Both the position numbers and the translations under genes were made by a program. DNA of 64,000 bases from Kribbella capetownensis (GTDB lineage: Bacteria > Actinomycetota > Actinomycetes > Propionibacteriales > Kribbellaceae). Within the stretch, counting starts at the first letter, position 1, and every line of letters begins with the position of its first letter. Positions 51,344 to 59,172 of the stretch are shown piece by piece. The notes under the pieces were generated by a model. The model made no database searches. It saw nothing but the letters and a program-made list of their open reading frames with translations, and was not told the DNA's origin. The DNA is taken from assembly GCF_004331485.1 (NCBI RefSeq), contig NZ_SJKD01000001.1:930001-994000 (forward strand). Direction: 5' to 3'.

Positions 51344-52552
51344 ATGTCCTTGGGTCGAGACTTCCGGCGGCTCTGGGCCGCCTTCGCAATCAGTGCGCTC
51401 GGCAGTGCGGTAGGAAACGGAGCTCTGCCTCTCGTTGCGGTGCTCGCTCTCGACGTCTCGACCTTCCAGGTCTCCCTGCTCGCGGCGCTGTCGACGCTCG
51501 CCGGTGCCGCACTCGCGCTGCCGATGGGCGACTTCATCGAGCAGCGGCACAAGCGGCCCGTGATGATCGCGTCGGACCTGATCCGGTTCGGGGCACTGGC
51601 GTCGGTGCCGATCGCCGCGGTGTTCGGCGTCATGACGTACACCCAGTTGTGCGTCGTCGGCGTCATCCAGGCCACAGGCCTGATCGCGTTCACCGCCGCG
51701 AGCGGTGCGCACCTGAAGGCACTGGTGCCGGCGGCCGCGCGGGGCGAGGCGAACAGCAAGTTCGAGCAGACGACGTGGACGACGCTGACCGTCGGTCCGC
51801 CGATCGGCGGTGCGCTGGTCAGCCTCGTCGGGGCGACGGCCTCGCTCGGGGTCGACGCGGTCTCGTTCCTGCTGTCGGCGCTGGGCATCCGCCGGATCCA
51901 GCAGCCGGAGCCGGAGCCGGAGGCGCGGACGGAAAAGCGCGACATTACCGCCGGCTGGCGGTACATCCTCGGGCACCGCGGGCTGCGCGCCCTGTTCTGG
52001 AACTCGCAGCTCTTCGGCGGTCCGGTGATGATGGTGACGCCGCTGCTGACCGTGCTGATGCTCCGCGACCTGAAGCTGGAGCCCTGGAGCTACGGAGTGG
52101 TCCTCGGAGTGTCCTGTCTCGGCGGCATCCTCGGTGCACGAATGGCGCCGCCGCTCACCCGCAGACTGGGGCTGCACAAGATGCTGTTGCTGTTCGGTGC
52201 AGTGCGAGCGGTGTGGGTTCTGCCCTTGCCGTTCGCGCCGGCGGGTCTGGCCGGGCTGGTGTGGCTGACCGTGGCCGAGGCCGGGATGCTGCTGATGGCC
52301 GGTGCGTTCAACCCGTCGTTCGCGACGTACCGGATGGAGGTCACCGAGGACAGGTACATGGCCCGGGTGCTGACCGCCTGGTCGATCAGCTCGCGCTGCG
52401 TCCAGCCCGCGTTCATGGCCCTCGGTGGCGCGCTCGCCGTGGTGATGGGGTTGCGTGGGGCGATGGTCGTGGCCGGCGTGTGCTGTCTGTTCAGCGCGGC
52501 CGTGCTGCCGTGGCGGTCGGCTAAACCAGCCCCATTGCCTGAGCCAGTCTGA
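51344..52552 (+). CDS. MFS transporter
   Basis: 402 residues with about 12 membrane segments. The start (SLGRDFRRLWAAFAISALGSAVGNGALPLVAV) and the loop GDFIEQRHKRPVMIASDLIRFG are like the MFS_3 enterobactin/macrolide exporter group common in actinobacteria. A -10-like TACGAT (51332-51337) ends six bases before the ATG, so it is probably leaderless. Its end overlaps the convergent NUDIX gene by 32 bases. The substrate is unknown. Confidence 0.9.
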   Translation: MSLGRDFRRLWAAFAISALGSAVGNGALPLVAVLALDVSTFQVSLLAALSTLAGAALALPMGDFIEQRHKRPVMIASDLIRFGALASVPIAAVFGVMTYTQLCVVGVIQATGLIAFTAASGAHLKALVPAAARGEANSKFEQTTWTTLTVGPPIGGALVSLVGATASLGVDAVSFLLSALGIRRIQQPEPEPEARTEKRDITAGWRYILGHRGLRALFWNSQLFGGPVMMVTPLLTVLMLRDLKLEPWSYGVVLGVSCLGGILGARMAPPLTRRLGLHKMLLLFGAVRAVWVLPLPFAPAGLAGLVWLTVAEAGMLLMAGAFNPSFATYRMEVTEDRYMARVLTAWSISSRCVQPAFMALGGALAVVMGLRGAMVVAGVCCLFSAAVLPWRSAKPAPLPEPV

Positions 52553-53057
52553 CCTGGGTGCCCATCATGCCGCCGTCGGCCTTGGCATCGAGGTAGGCGA
52601 TCGCCTCGTCCGGCGGCAGGACCAGCACCTCGACGACCTGCTCGCCGTCGTCGGGGTTGGTCGGCTGGGCGTCGACCACGATGTCTGCGGCCACAGTCGC
52701 CCAGTACGAGATCGGGTGCGGCAGATGCGGACGGTACGGCGCGGGCCGTCGGTGCTCGGCCCGATGCGCGCCGAGCCAGGTCAGCGGCCCGGTCAACCGG
52801 GCGCCGGCCTCCTCCAGCAGTTCGCGGCCGACCAGCTGCTCGATCGTCTCCTCCGGCTCCCGGGTGCCGCCCGGCAGGAAGCGCCAGCCCAGATCGTTGC
52901 TACAGACAACGATTCCGCCGTCGGCGCGGCCGATCACGTGCACGTTGCTGATCAGCTGGTCGGCCGGCTCCTCGGTGGAGTACCGGACGTCGAGCTCACC
53001 CCAGGGCCAGTAGTCCGGCGCATGGAGCTGGGGAAACAGTTCGGCCCAGGTCTGCAT
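52521..53057 (-). CDS. NUDIX hydrolase
   Basis: 178 residues. The Nudix box GTREPEETIEQLVGRELLEE, followed by AGA, matches GX5EX7REUXEEXGU, with the catalytic/metal Glu residues in place. It would hydrolyse a nucleoside diphosphate linked to another group. An N-terminal domain of about 45 residues (WAELFPQLHAPDYWPWGELDV) precedes the Nudix fold. I chose the ATG at 53057; a GTG two codons upstream is possible. The exact substrate is unknown. Confidence 0.92.
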   Translation of the reverse strand: MQTWAELFPQLHAPDYWPWGELDVRYSTEEPADQLISNVHVIGRADGGIVVCSNDLGWRFLPGGTREPEETIEQLVGRELLEEAGARLTGPLTWLGAHRAEHRRPAPYRPHLPHPISYWATVAADIVVDAQPTNPDDGEQVVEVLVLPPDEAIAYLDAKADGGMMGTQVRLAQAMGLV

Positions 53058-53139
53058 ACGCACTATTGTCCGCCACCGCGGCGAGCGACGTCGTAGCGCT
53101 GCTCGCAGCGAAGAGCCACCTGTGACCGAGGATGGGGGG

Positions 53140-53886
53140 ATGGACACGCGCAACGAGCAGCTTCAGCAGGTGGCGCTGGTGACCGGAGCGAACAAAGGGA
53201 TCGGTCTCGCCGTGGCGGAAGGACTGCTCCGGTTGGGGATGACGGTCTTCCTCGGAGCCCGCGACATCTCCCGAGGTACAGCGGCCGTGGCGGCCCTCGC
53301 CGCTCAGGGGCTGGATGCACGCGGTGTCCAGCTCGACGTCACTGACCAGGCCTCGATCGATGCCGCCGCGGACCTGATCGCGCGCGACGCCGGGGCGCTC
53401 GACATCCTGGTCAACAACGCGGGCATCGTCGTCAGCCACGCACGGCCGAGTGAGACCTCCATCGAGGAGCTGCGCCGTACCTACGAGACCAACGTCTTCG
53501 GCGTGGTGGCGGTCACCAACGCCGTACTGCCGCTGCTGCGCCGGTCCTCCTCGGCGCGCATCGTCAACCTGACCAGCGACCTCGGCTCGCTGGCCCTCGC
53601 GGCAGGCGACGAAGACTTCCCGCCGCTGCTGTCCTACAACTCCTCGAAGACCGCGCTCAACGCCGTCACCGTGGCCTACGCGAACGAACTGCGAGCCGAG
53701 GGGATCCTCGTCAACGCGGTCTCACCGGGATCCGTCGCAACCGATCAGAACGGCCACGCAGGCCTGCTGACGACCGAGCAAGGAGCCCGTCTGCCCATCC
53801 GAATGGCAACCCTGCCAGCCGGTGGTCCGACCGGATCCGCGGTGACGGCCGGCGAAGACCTCAGCGAGCATCCCCTGGCCTGGTAG
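53140..53886 (+). CDS. SDR-family oxidoreductase (carbonyl reductase-like)
   Basis: 248 residues. VALVTGANKGIGLAVAEGL matches the CBR1-like GxxxGxG loop with Asn-Lys, DILVNNAGIVVSH follows, a catalytic Ser is in IVNLTSDLGSLA, and YNSSKTALNAVTVAYANEL gives the YxxxK pair. The end SEHPLAW resembles the short closing motif of this group. I chose the ATG at 53140, seven bases after GAGGA; a GTG at 53122 adds six residues. It may reduce carbonyls with NADPH. Confidence 0.88.
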   Translation: MDTRNEQLQQVALVTGANKGIGLAVAEGLLRLGMTVFLGARDISRGTAAVAALAAQGLDARGVQLDVTDQASIDAAADLIARDAGALDILVNNAGIVVSHARPSETSIEELRRTYETNVFGVVAVTNAVLPLLRRSSSARIVNLTSDLGSLALAAGDEDFPPLLSYNSSKTALNAVTVAYANELRAEGILVNAVSPGSVATDQNGHAGLLTTEQGARLPIRMATLPAGGPTGSAVTAGEDLSEHPLAW

Positions 53887-53930
53887 GCAGCCTGATCGGC
53901 TGCTTCGGCTGCTGCGCTACGGTGCCGTAC

Positions 53931-54326
53931 ATGCCACCCCCGGAACCGGACCCCGTGCAGGCCCGGCGCACCACGACGCGGTTGCTGTGGGCCTGTGCTG
54001 CGCTGACCGTGCTCGTCGGAGTCTTCCAGCTGGCCGGGATCCTCAACGGCGACGGTGAGTACGACGCTCTGGCCTGGATCGGGGTGGCCATCGCGGCCGT
54101 GAGCCTGCTCGCGCTGATCGGCATCTACTGCGCCTGCGCTCTGGAGCGGCTCAGCCTGCGCACGCGGGTGTTCCGACTCGACCTGTTCCAGGTCACGACT
54201 GTCCTGCTGCTGGTTGCGATCGTCGCCGGCGTCCTGGTGCCGAGCAGCAACACGACCGCGCTCGCCCTCCTGCTCCCGTGGGGGCTGACCTACTGGCTGC
54301 ACAACCTGAACCAGCCGGCCGAGTAG
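53931..54326 (+). CDS. Small membrane protein with four helices
   Basis: 131 residues, no named family recognised. Four hydrophobic stretches (about 20-42, 52-74, 87-107, 109-127) make it an integral membrane protein with a Pro-rich N-terminal tail. A -10-like TACGGT (53918-53923) ends seven bases before the ATG, so a leaderless start is likely. The upstream GTG at 53922 is less probable. No operon partner is evident: the next gene converges on it. Confidence 0.72.
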   Translation: MPPPEPDPVQARRTTTRLLWACAALTVLVGVFQLAGILNGDGEYDALAWIGVAIAAVSLLALIGIYCACALERLSLRTRVFRLDLFQVTTVLLLVAIVAGVLVPSSNTTALALLLPWGLTYWLHNLNQPAE

Positions 54327-54330
54327 GCGC

Positions 54331-55134
54331 CTACTTCAGGTGCGCCCGCAGGTAGTCGATGTCGGCCTTCTGACCGTGATCGGCGTTCGGCGTCTCGACG
54401 ACCACCGGCGCACCCGCGGCCTGCACCACCGAGACGATGTCGGCCGGGTCGATGTGGCCCTCCTCGAAGTTGCTGTGCCGGTCGGCGCCCGAGCCGAACT
54501 CGTCCCGTGAGCCGTTGGCGTGCACCAGGTCGATCCGCCCGGTGATCGCCTTCACCTTCTCCACGATCGTCGGCAGCTCCTCGCCGGCCGCGTGGAAGTG
54601 GCAGGTGTCGAGGCAGAACCCGACGTTCTCCAGGCGGTCGTTGCCCGACGCTTGGACCGCGTCCCACAGCCTGGCGATCCGGTCCAGCTGGCGGGCCATC
54701 GCGTTCTCGCCGCCGGCGGTGTTCTCGATCAGCAGCGGCACCGGCAGCTGGGCGCGCTCGATGCACTTGCGCCAGTTGTCGAAGCCGGCCTCGGGATCGT
54801 CCTCGTCGCCGACGTGGCCGCCGTGCACGATCACGCCCTTGACGTCGATCTCGGCGGCCTTGTCGAGCGTCTGCTGCAGGAGCTTCCGGCTCGGGATCCG
54901 GATCCGGTTGTTCGTGTTCGCCACGTTCAGCCGGTACGGCGCGTGCACGTACAGGTCGATGCCGGCGGAAGCCGCGCGTTCCTTGAGCGCTTCCTCGCCG
55001 TCGGCGTACGCGAGCTTGGGCGCCTTGTAGTCCTGCGGGTTGCCGAGGAAGAACTGCACCAGGTCGGCGCCCCGATCGGCCGCCTCCGCCAGCGGGTCGG
55101 CCTGGTCCACATGCGCACCGAGCTTCACAGTCAT
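54331..55134 (-). CDS. Endonuclease IV-like TIM-barrel protein
   Basis: 267 residues. It has the AP endonuclease 2/xylose isomerase-like barrel: LGAHVDQADPLAEAADRGADLVQFFLGNP at the start, LYVHAPYRLNVAN, VIVHGGHVGDE, LLIENTAGGENAMARQ, FCLDTCHFHAAG, LVHANGSRDEFGSGADRHSN and the closing VVVETPNADH. The metal ligands His and Glu of endonuclease IV are in matching places. It probably acts on abasic DNA, though a sugar-isomerase relative cannot be excluded. I chose the ATG at 55134. Confidence 0.88.
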   Translation of the reverse strand: MTVKLGAHVDQADPLAEAADRGADLVQFFLGNPQDYKAPKLAYADGEEALKERAASAGIDLYVHAPYRLNVANTNNRIRIPSRKLLQQTLDKAAEIDVKGVIVHGGHVGDEDDPEAGFDNWRKCIERAQLPVPLLIENTAGGENAMARQLDRIARLWDAVQASGNDRLENVGFCLDTCHFHAAGEELPTIVEKVKAITGRIDLVHANGSRDEFGSGADRHSNFEEGHIDPADIVSVVQAAGAPVVVETPNADHGQKADIDYLRAHLK

Positions 55135-55198
55135 GGCACCCACCCTAGATCTGCCCACCGACAGTTCTGAATTCCTCCCCCACCCCACCGCCCCGGTC

Positions 55199-55699
55199 TC
55201 ACGAACCCCATCCCGCCGAGCGGGTGACCGGCCGGGACTCCTGAACCGGAGGCTGCACCGGACGGCCTTCGAACTCCGTCGACAATACGATGTGCGTGTT
55301 CATCTCCCCGTGTTCGCCGAGGCGCTCGAACAGGCCCTCGAGGTGACTCATCGAGGTGACGCGGACCCGCAGCATCGAGCAGGAGTTGCCGCTCAGCTTG
55401 TGGATCTCCAGTACCTCGGGGAAGTCCTCCGCGCGCGTGGTCTTCAGCAGGCAGCGCCCGGTCGTGCAGCGCATCTGGACGAACGCCGACAGCGGCTGAC
55501 CGGCCCGGGCCGGGTCCACCTCCGCCCGGTAGCCGGCGATCACGCCGGACTCTTCCAGCCGCCGTACCCGGTCCGCCACGGCCGGCGGCGACAGGTTGAC
55601 CCGCTTGCCCAGCTGGTTGAACGACAGCCGTCCGTCGGCCTGCAGTTCGGACAGGATCTGCCAGTCGGTGGAGTCCAGGTCACGCTCCTGAAAGGTCAT
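55199..55699 (-). CDS. Lrp/AsnC-family transcriptional regulator
   Basis: 166 residues. The N-terminal helix-turn-helix (LDSTDWQILSELQADGRLSF and NQLGKRVNLSPPAVADRVRRL) is followed by the RAM/AsnC ligand-binding domain with FVQMRCTTGRCLL and VLEIHKLSGNSCSMLRV. The last 20 residues are Pro/Arg-rich. It is divergent from an MFS gene, and an inverted repeat near its start may be its site. It probably controls that transporter in response to an amino acid. Confidence 0.92.
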   Translation of the reverse strand: MTFQERDLDSTDWQILSELQADGRLSFNQLGKRVNLSPPAVADRVRRLEESGVIAGYRAEVDPARAGQPLSAFVQMRCTTGRCLLKTTRAEDFPEVLEIHKLSGNSCSMLRVRVTSMSHLEGLFERLGEHGEMNTHIVLSTEFEGRPVQPPVQESRPVTRSAGWGS

Positions 55700-55732
55700 C
55701 TCCCCAGAACACCTTCGACTTCGCCGGTATGC

Positions 55733-55786
55733 AAGGCCGAACGCCTTACTTCAGGCATTGAGCCGCCACGGCCACCTTTCTAGCGT
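55733..55786 (+). promoter_or_regulatory. Candidate promoter and Lrp site of the MFS gene
   Basis: AAGGC-CGAAC-GCCTT (55733-55747) is an inverted repeat beside the Lrp start. A -35-like TTGAGC (55758-55763) and a -10-like TAGCGT (55781-55786) are 17 bases apart, and the MFS ATG lies seven bases after the -10. The transcript is thus probably leaderless and could be controlled by Lrp from upstream. Confidence 0.5.
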
Positions 55787-55793
55787 TGTAGGC

Positions 55794-56927
55794 ATGCTCA
55801 TTCCCATCGTCCTGGCCGCGGCGCTGATGAACGCCGCCATGATCGCGGCGAGCGCGGTGAGCACCATCTTGATCTCCGACCGGTTGAACCCCGGCCTGGC
55901 CGGTCTCCCCAACACAGCCGGCGTACTGGGCACCGCGGCCGGTGCCATTGCTGTTGGCTGGTGGACCGCCCGGCTGGGGCGCGCTCACGCGCTCCGCATC
56001 GGGTACGGATTCGCTGTCGCCGGTGCAGCGCTGACAGTGCTCACCGCAGTCGGTGCGCACGTGGCATTGCTCTTCGTCGGCATGTTCCTGCTCGGTGCTG
56101 GGAACGCTGCAAGCCTGCTGTCCCGGTACGCCGCCGCTGAAGCCGTAGCAGCCCCTCGACGCGCCTCAGCCATGAGCGCTGTCGTCTGGGCCAGCACTGC
56201 CGGTGCGGCCGGTGGCCCGTTCCTGATGGCTCCGTCCCAGGCCTGGGCCTCCGCCCTCGGTCTTCCTGCCCTCGCCGGTCCGTTCCTGGTCGCGGTGGCA
56301 GCCGTCTTCAGCGCTCTGCTTGCCGCCAGCTACATCCGGGTCGTGCGCCCCGCGGACGAGCCAGAGCCGGAGCGGCACGAGCAGTCTGTGGCGTCTCGTC
56401 GTACGCCGGTCCTCCTTGCCGCTGGAGTGATGGTCGTCGGGCATCTGGTGATGGTGGCGCTGATGTCGGCGGTCCCAGTCCACGCTCACCACTTGGGCGA
56501 CGGTCTCGGCCTGCTGGGGGTCATGCTGTCCGCTCATACCCTCGGCATGTTCGCGCTGTCTCCCCTGACCGGCTGGTTCATCGACCGTTGGGGTCCGCGG
56601 CCGGTCATGGTCGGCGGACTTGTGCTCCTGCTGTCGGCCGCCGTTCTGACCACGCAGTCCGGTGCGATGTTCACGCCGGCGCTCTTCCTCCTCGGCTACG
56701 CCTGGAACCTCTGCTACCTGGGCGGCAGCGCCCGCCTGCTCGGCACAGCCCTCGAGAGCAAGGTCGAGTCCTCCATCTGGGCGATCTCCGCCCTTGCCGC
56801 GCTCAGCTCACCCTGGCTGTACACCGTCGGCGGGTACCTGCTGCTGGCGGTGATCTCGGCAGTTCTCGCGGTGTCGCTGCTGGTGCTGGTGGTCCGGCGT
56901 ACTGCACCTGACGTCGTCAGTCGGTGA
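55794..56927 (+). CDS. MFS transporter
   Basis: 377 residues with about 12 membrane segments. The start MLIPIVLAAALMNAAMIAAS lies right after a promoter-like -10 element, and the loop GWWTARLGRAHALRIGYGFAVAG is a typical MFS motif A region. A second is at GWFIDRWGPRPVMVGG. It has the common drug- or metabolite-efflux arrangement. It is divergent from an Lrp regulator, so an amino-acid-related substrate is possible. The substrate is not known. Confidence 0.88.
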   Translation: MLIPIVLAAALMNAAMIAASAVSTILISDRLNPGLAGLPNTAGVLGTAAGAIAVGWWTARLGRAHALRIGYGFAVAGAALTVLTAVGAHVALLFVGMFLLGAGNAASLLSRYAAAEAVAAPRRASAMSAVVWASTAGAAGGPFLMAPSQAWASALGLPALAGPFLVAVAAVFSALLAASYIRVVRPADEPEPERHEQSVASRRTPVLLAAGVMVVGHLVMVALMSAVPVHAHHLGDGLGLLGVMLSAHTLGMFALSPLTGWFIDRWGPRPVMVGGLVLLLSAAVLTTQSGAMFTPALFLLGYAWNLCYLGGSARLLGTALESKVESSIWAISALAALSSPWLYTVGGYLLLAVISAVLAVSLLVLVVRRTAPDVVSR

Positions 56928-56983
56928 CGGAGAGTTAGCGGAACAGGCCTGTGGATATGGTCAAGCGAGCGTCCGGACGCTGG

Positions 56984-57124
56984 TATTCTCTTGGATGTGG
57001 CCCGGTCCATCGACCGGGCTCGTTGCTTGGCGCCGACGGCAAGTGTCGGCGTGAAGCGAATCGCATCGCCCTCCTGCCACGGAGAGACCGTGGCCGCCAA
57101 GTCCGAAGGAGGTGGAGTTCGCGC
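56984..57124 (+). promoter_or_regulatory. Promoter and structured leader of rpsF
   Basis: A -10-like TATTCT lies at 56984-56989. Two clear hairpins follow: GCCCGGTC-CATC-GACCGGGC (57000-57019) and GCCGAC/GTCGGC (57032-57037, 57045-57050). The ribosome binding site GAAGGAGGTGG lies at 57105-57115. S6:S18 leaders in many bacteria are bound by the proteins themselves; this structure is a candidate for such feedback, which I have not matched to the known motif. Confidence 0.5.
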
Positions 57125-57415
57125 ATGCGTCGTTACGAAGTCATGGTGATCCTCGACCCTGAGCTCGATGAGCGCACCGTGGAGCCGTCCATCGACCAGT
57201 ACCTGAACATCGTCCGCAAGGAAGGTGGCACGGTCGAGAAGCTCGACATCTGGGGTCGTCGCAAGCTTGCCTATGACGTGAAGAAGAAGTCCGAAGGCAT
57301 CTATGCCGTCGTCGACCTGACCGCCGAGCCGGCGGTGGTGAAGGAACTCGACCGTCAGCTCACGCTGAACGAGTCGATCCTCCGCACCAAGGTCATCCGC
57401 CCGGACCAGCACTGA
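57125..57415 (+). CDS. rpsF: 30S ribosomal protein S6
   Basis: 96 residues, standard bS6 length. It starts [16 protein letters not shown] and contains [21 protein letters not shown] and the C-terminal [13 protein letters not shown], all typical of bS6. The ATG follows a strong AAGGAGGTGG. S6 binds 16S rRNA with S18 in the platform of the small subunit. It heads the conserved rpsF-ssb-rpsR-rplI cluster, with a structured leader upstream. Confidence 0.98.
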   Translation: MRRYEVMVILDPELDERTVEPSIDQYLNIVRKEGGTVEKLDIWGRRKLAYDVKKKSEGIYAVVDLTAEPAVVKELDRQLTLNESILRTKVIRPDQH

Positions 57416-57430
57416 CCCTGGGGTCGTCAG

Positions 57431-57471
57431 CAGCTATCGATACTGTCGGCACCAGCCGGTACTGATAGCTG
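57431..57471 (+). other. Intergenic hairpin between rpsF and ssb
   Basis: CAGCTATC (57431-57438) pairs with GATAGCTG (57464-57471), and an inner CGGC-ACCA-GCCG stem (57447-57458) closes the loop. It lies 15 bases after rpsF and before the ssb ribosome site. It may stabilise the rpsF message end, or attenuate the operon, or mark a processing point. It is not followed by T residues. Confidence 0.5.
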
Positions 57472-57507
57472 TAGACACAGACACACCCGATAGCAGGAGG
57501 AACGGCA

Positions 57508-58092
57508 ATGGCAGGCGAAACCGTCGTCACACTGGTCGGCAACCTTGTCGACGATCCTGAGCTCCGGTTCACCCCGTCCGGTGCCGCCGTCGCGAACTTC
57601 CGGATCGCGTCGACGCCGCGGACGTACGACCGGCAGACAGGTGAATGGAAGGACGGCGAGTCGCTGTTCCTCAGTTGTTCCGTCTGGCGCCAGGCCGCGG
57701 AGAACGTGGCCGAGTCGCTGCAGCGCGGGATGCGCGTGATCGTGCAGGGCCGGCTGAAGTCGCGTTCGTACGACGACCGTGAGGGCAACAAGCGCACGGT
57801 CTTCGAGATCGACGTGGACGAGGTCGGTCCGAGCCTGCGCAGCGCCACCGCGAAGGTGACCCGGGCGATGCGCTCCGGTCCCGGCGGTGACGGCGGCGGC
57901 TTCGGTGGTGGCGGTGGCGGCAACCAGGGTGGTGGCAACTACGGTGGCGGCGGCCAAGGTGGCGGCGCCCCGCAGAACGACCCCTGGGCAACCCCGCAGG
58001 GTGGCGGCAGCGGTGGTGGCGGTCAGGCTGCCCCGCAGAACGACCCCTGGGCCAGCCAGGGCGGCGGCTCGATGGAGGAGCCTCCGTTCTGA
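57508..58092 (+). CDS. ssb: Single-stranded DNA-binding protein
   Basis: 194 residues. The OB-fold lies at 1-110 ([20 protein letters not shown], then [20 protein letters not shown] and [20 protein letters not shown]). A long Gly/Gln/Asn-rich linker follows, with repeats like GGGGG and PQNDPW, and the acidic tip MEEPPF binds partner replication proteins (usual end DDIPF). Start: ATG after AGGAGG. It is placed between rpsF and rpsR as in most bacteria. Confidence 0.98.
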   Translation: MAGETVVTLVGNLVDDPELRFTPSGAAVANFRIASTPRTYDRQTGEWKDGESLFLSCSVWRQAAENVAESLQRGMRVIVQGRLKSRSYDDREGNKRTVFEIDVDEVGPSLRSATAKVTRAMRSGPGGDGGGFGGGGGGNQGGGNYGGGGQGGGAPQNDPWATPQGGGSGGGGQAAPQNDPWASQGGGSMEEPPF

Positions 58093-58172
58093 TCCGGCGC
58101 TCCGGGTCGTAACCATGTAAGACAGACCATTCCGGCACGTGTGCCGGGCTCTGGAAGGAAGAGAGCACCACA

Positions 58173-58406
58173 ATGGCCAAGATCATTCGGAAGCCGAAGA
58201 AGAAGGTCTGCGGCTTCTGCAAGGACAAGGCGACGTACGTCGATTACAAGGACACCGCGCTGCTGCGCAAGTTCATCTCGGACCGCGGCAAGATCCGCGC
58301 CCGCCGGGTGACCGGGAACTGCGTGCAGCACCAGCGCGATGTGGCCACCGCTATCAAGAACGCTCGTGAGGTGGCGCTGCTGCCGTACACGAGCACGGCT
58401 CGCTGA
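58173..58406 (+). CDS. rpsR: 30S ribosomal protein S18, zinc-binding type
   Basis: 77 residues. [10 protein letters not shown] supplies a CxxC pair and [10 protein letters not shown] a further Cys and His, so this is the C+ (zinc-type) S18. Many actinobacteria also carry a Zn-free copy under Zur control, which would lie elsewhere. [20 protein letters not shown] and VTGNC are family-typical. The ATG follows GGAAGGAAGAG. It pairs with S6 on the small subunit. Confidence 0.97.
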   Translation: MAKIIRKPKKKVCGFCKDKATYVDYKDTALLRKFISDRGKIRARRVTGNCVQHQRDVATAIKNAREVALLPYTSTAR

Positions 58407-58420
58407 GGGAGGCCCGAACC

Positions 58421-58867
58421 ATGAAGCTCATCCTGGCGCAGGAGGTCGAGGGCCTCGGAGCCCCCGGCGACATCGTCGAGGTGAAGGACGGCTACGGCCG
58501 CAACTACCTGGTTCCGCGCGGCCTGGCCATCGGCTGGACCCGCGGCGCCGAGAAGCAGATCCAGTCGATCAAGCGGGCGCGTGACGCCCGGGCGATCCAG
58601 GGCAAGGAGCACGCGAGCGAGGTCAAGAACCAGCTCGAGCAGCTCAACGTCACGCTGGACGTGAAGGCCGGCGACACCGGCCGCCTGTTCGGTTCGGTCA
58701 CCCCGGCCGACATCGCCGGCGCGATCAAGTCCGCTGGCGGCCCGCTCGTCGAGAAGCGCGCGATCGCGATCGCGTCGCCGATCAAGAGCACCGGCAAGCA
58801 CCAGGTCTCGGTGCAGCTCCACCCCGAGGTGGCCGCCACGGTCCGCCTCGAGGTCGCGGCCGTCTGA
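58421..58867 (+). CDS. rplI: 50S ribosomal protein L9
   Basis: 148 residues. The N-terminal domain starts [34 protein letters not shown], the well-known bL9 signature, a long helix follows (about 40-75), and the C-terminal domain binds 23S rRNA (KLFGSVT-like [16 protein letters not shown]). The spacing of 14 bases from rpsR shows cotranscription. The following hairpin ends the operon. Confidence 0.98.
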   Translation: MKLILAQEVEGLGAPGDIVEVKDGYGRNYLVPRGLAIGWTRGAEKQIQSIKRARDARAIQGKEHASEVKNQLEQLNVTLDVKAGDTGRLFGSVTPADIAGAIKSAGGPLVEKRAIAIASPIKSTGKHQVSVQLHPEVAATVRLEVAAV

Positions 58868-58881
58868 CCTCAGCACGACCC

Positions 58882-58915
58882 AAGGCCCGCATCTCCCTCG
58901 GGGGATGCGGGCCTT
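58882..58915 (+). terminator. Terminator of the rpsF-rplI operon
   Basis: AAGGCCCGCATC (58882-58893) pairs perfectly with GATGCGGGCCTT (58904-58915) around a ten-base loop, 14 bases after rplI, followed by GTCGTTT. It can also serve the convergent peptide gene that ends at 58927. Confidence 0.88.
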
Positions 58916-58926
58916 GTCGTTTCGGC

Positions 58927-59172
58927 TCAGCCTGGTGTGGGCGTCGGCCAGGGGAGCGGCTTGGGGTCGTTGCCTTCGCCACCGTTCTCCGGCTTGGCGA
59001 CCCTCGGCCACTTGACCGCGCCCGGATCCGATTGGTTGCCTCCAGCATCAGGTGGAGCGACCCGCGGCCACTGCACCGGACCGGGGTCGTCGTCCGCCAT
59101 CACCTGCCCGGCCGGCACCAGCAAACCTGCTGTCGCCACCACTGCCGCAAGCACGCGGCCGGACCGATTCAC
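58927..59172 (-). CDS. Small exported peptide with tandem W-P repeats
   Basis: 81 residues from the GTG that overlaps the upstream stop (GTGA). A signal peptide (VNRSGRVLAAVVATAGLLVP, then AGQVMA) precedes a mature part of about 55 residues built from a repeat: DPGPVQWPRVAPPDAGGNQS, then DPGAVKWPRVAKPENGGEGN, then DPKPLPWPTPTPG. The Trp-Pro pair is kept in all three. I recognise no family. It is coupled to the beta-propeller membrane protein, so it is probably exported to work with it. Confidence 0.65.
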   Translation of the reverse strand: MNRSGRVLAAVVATAGLLVPAGQVMADDDPGPVQWPRVAPPDAGGNQSDPGAVKWPRVAKPENGGEGNDPKPLPWPTPTPG

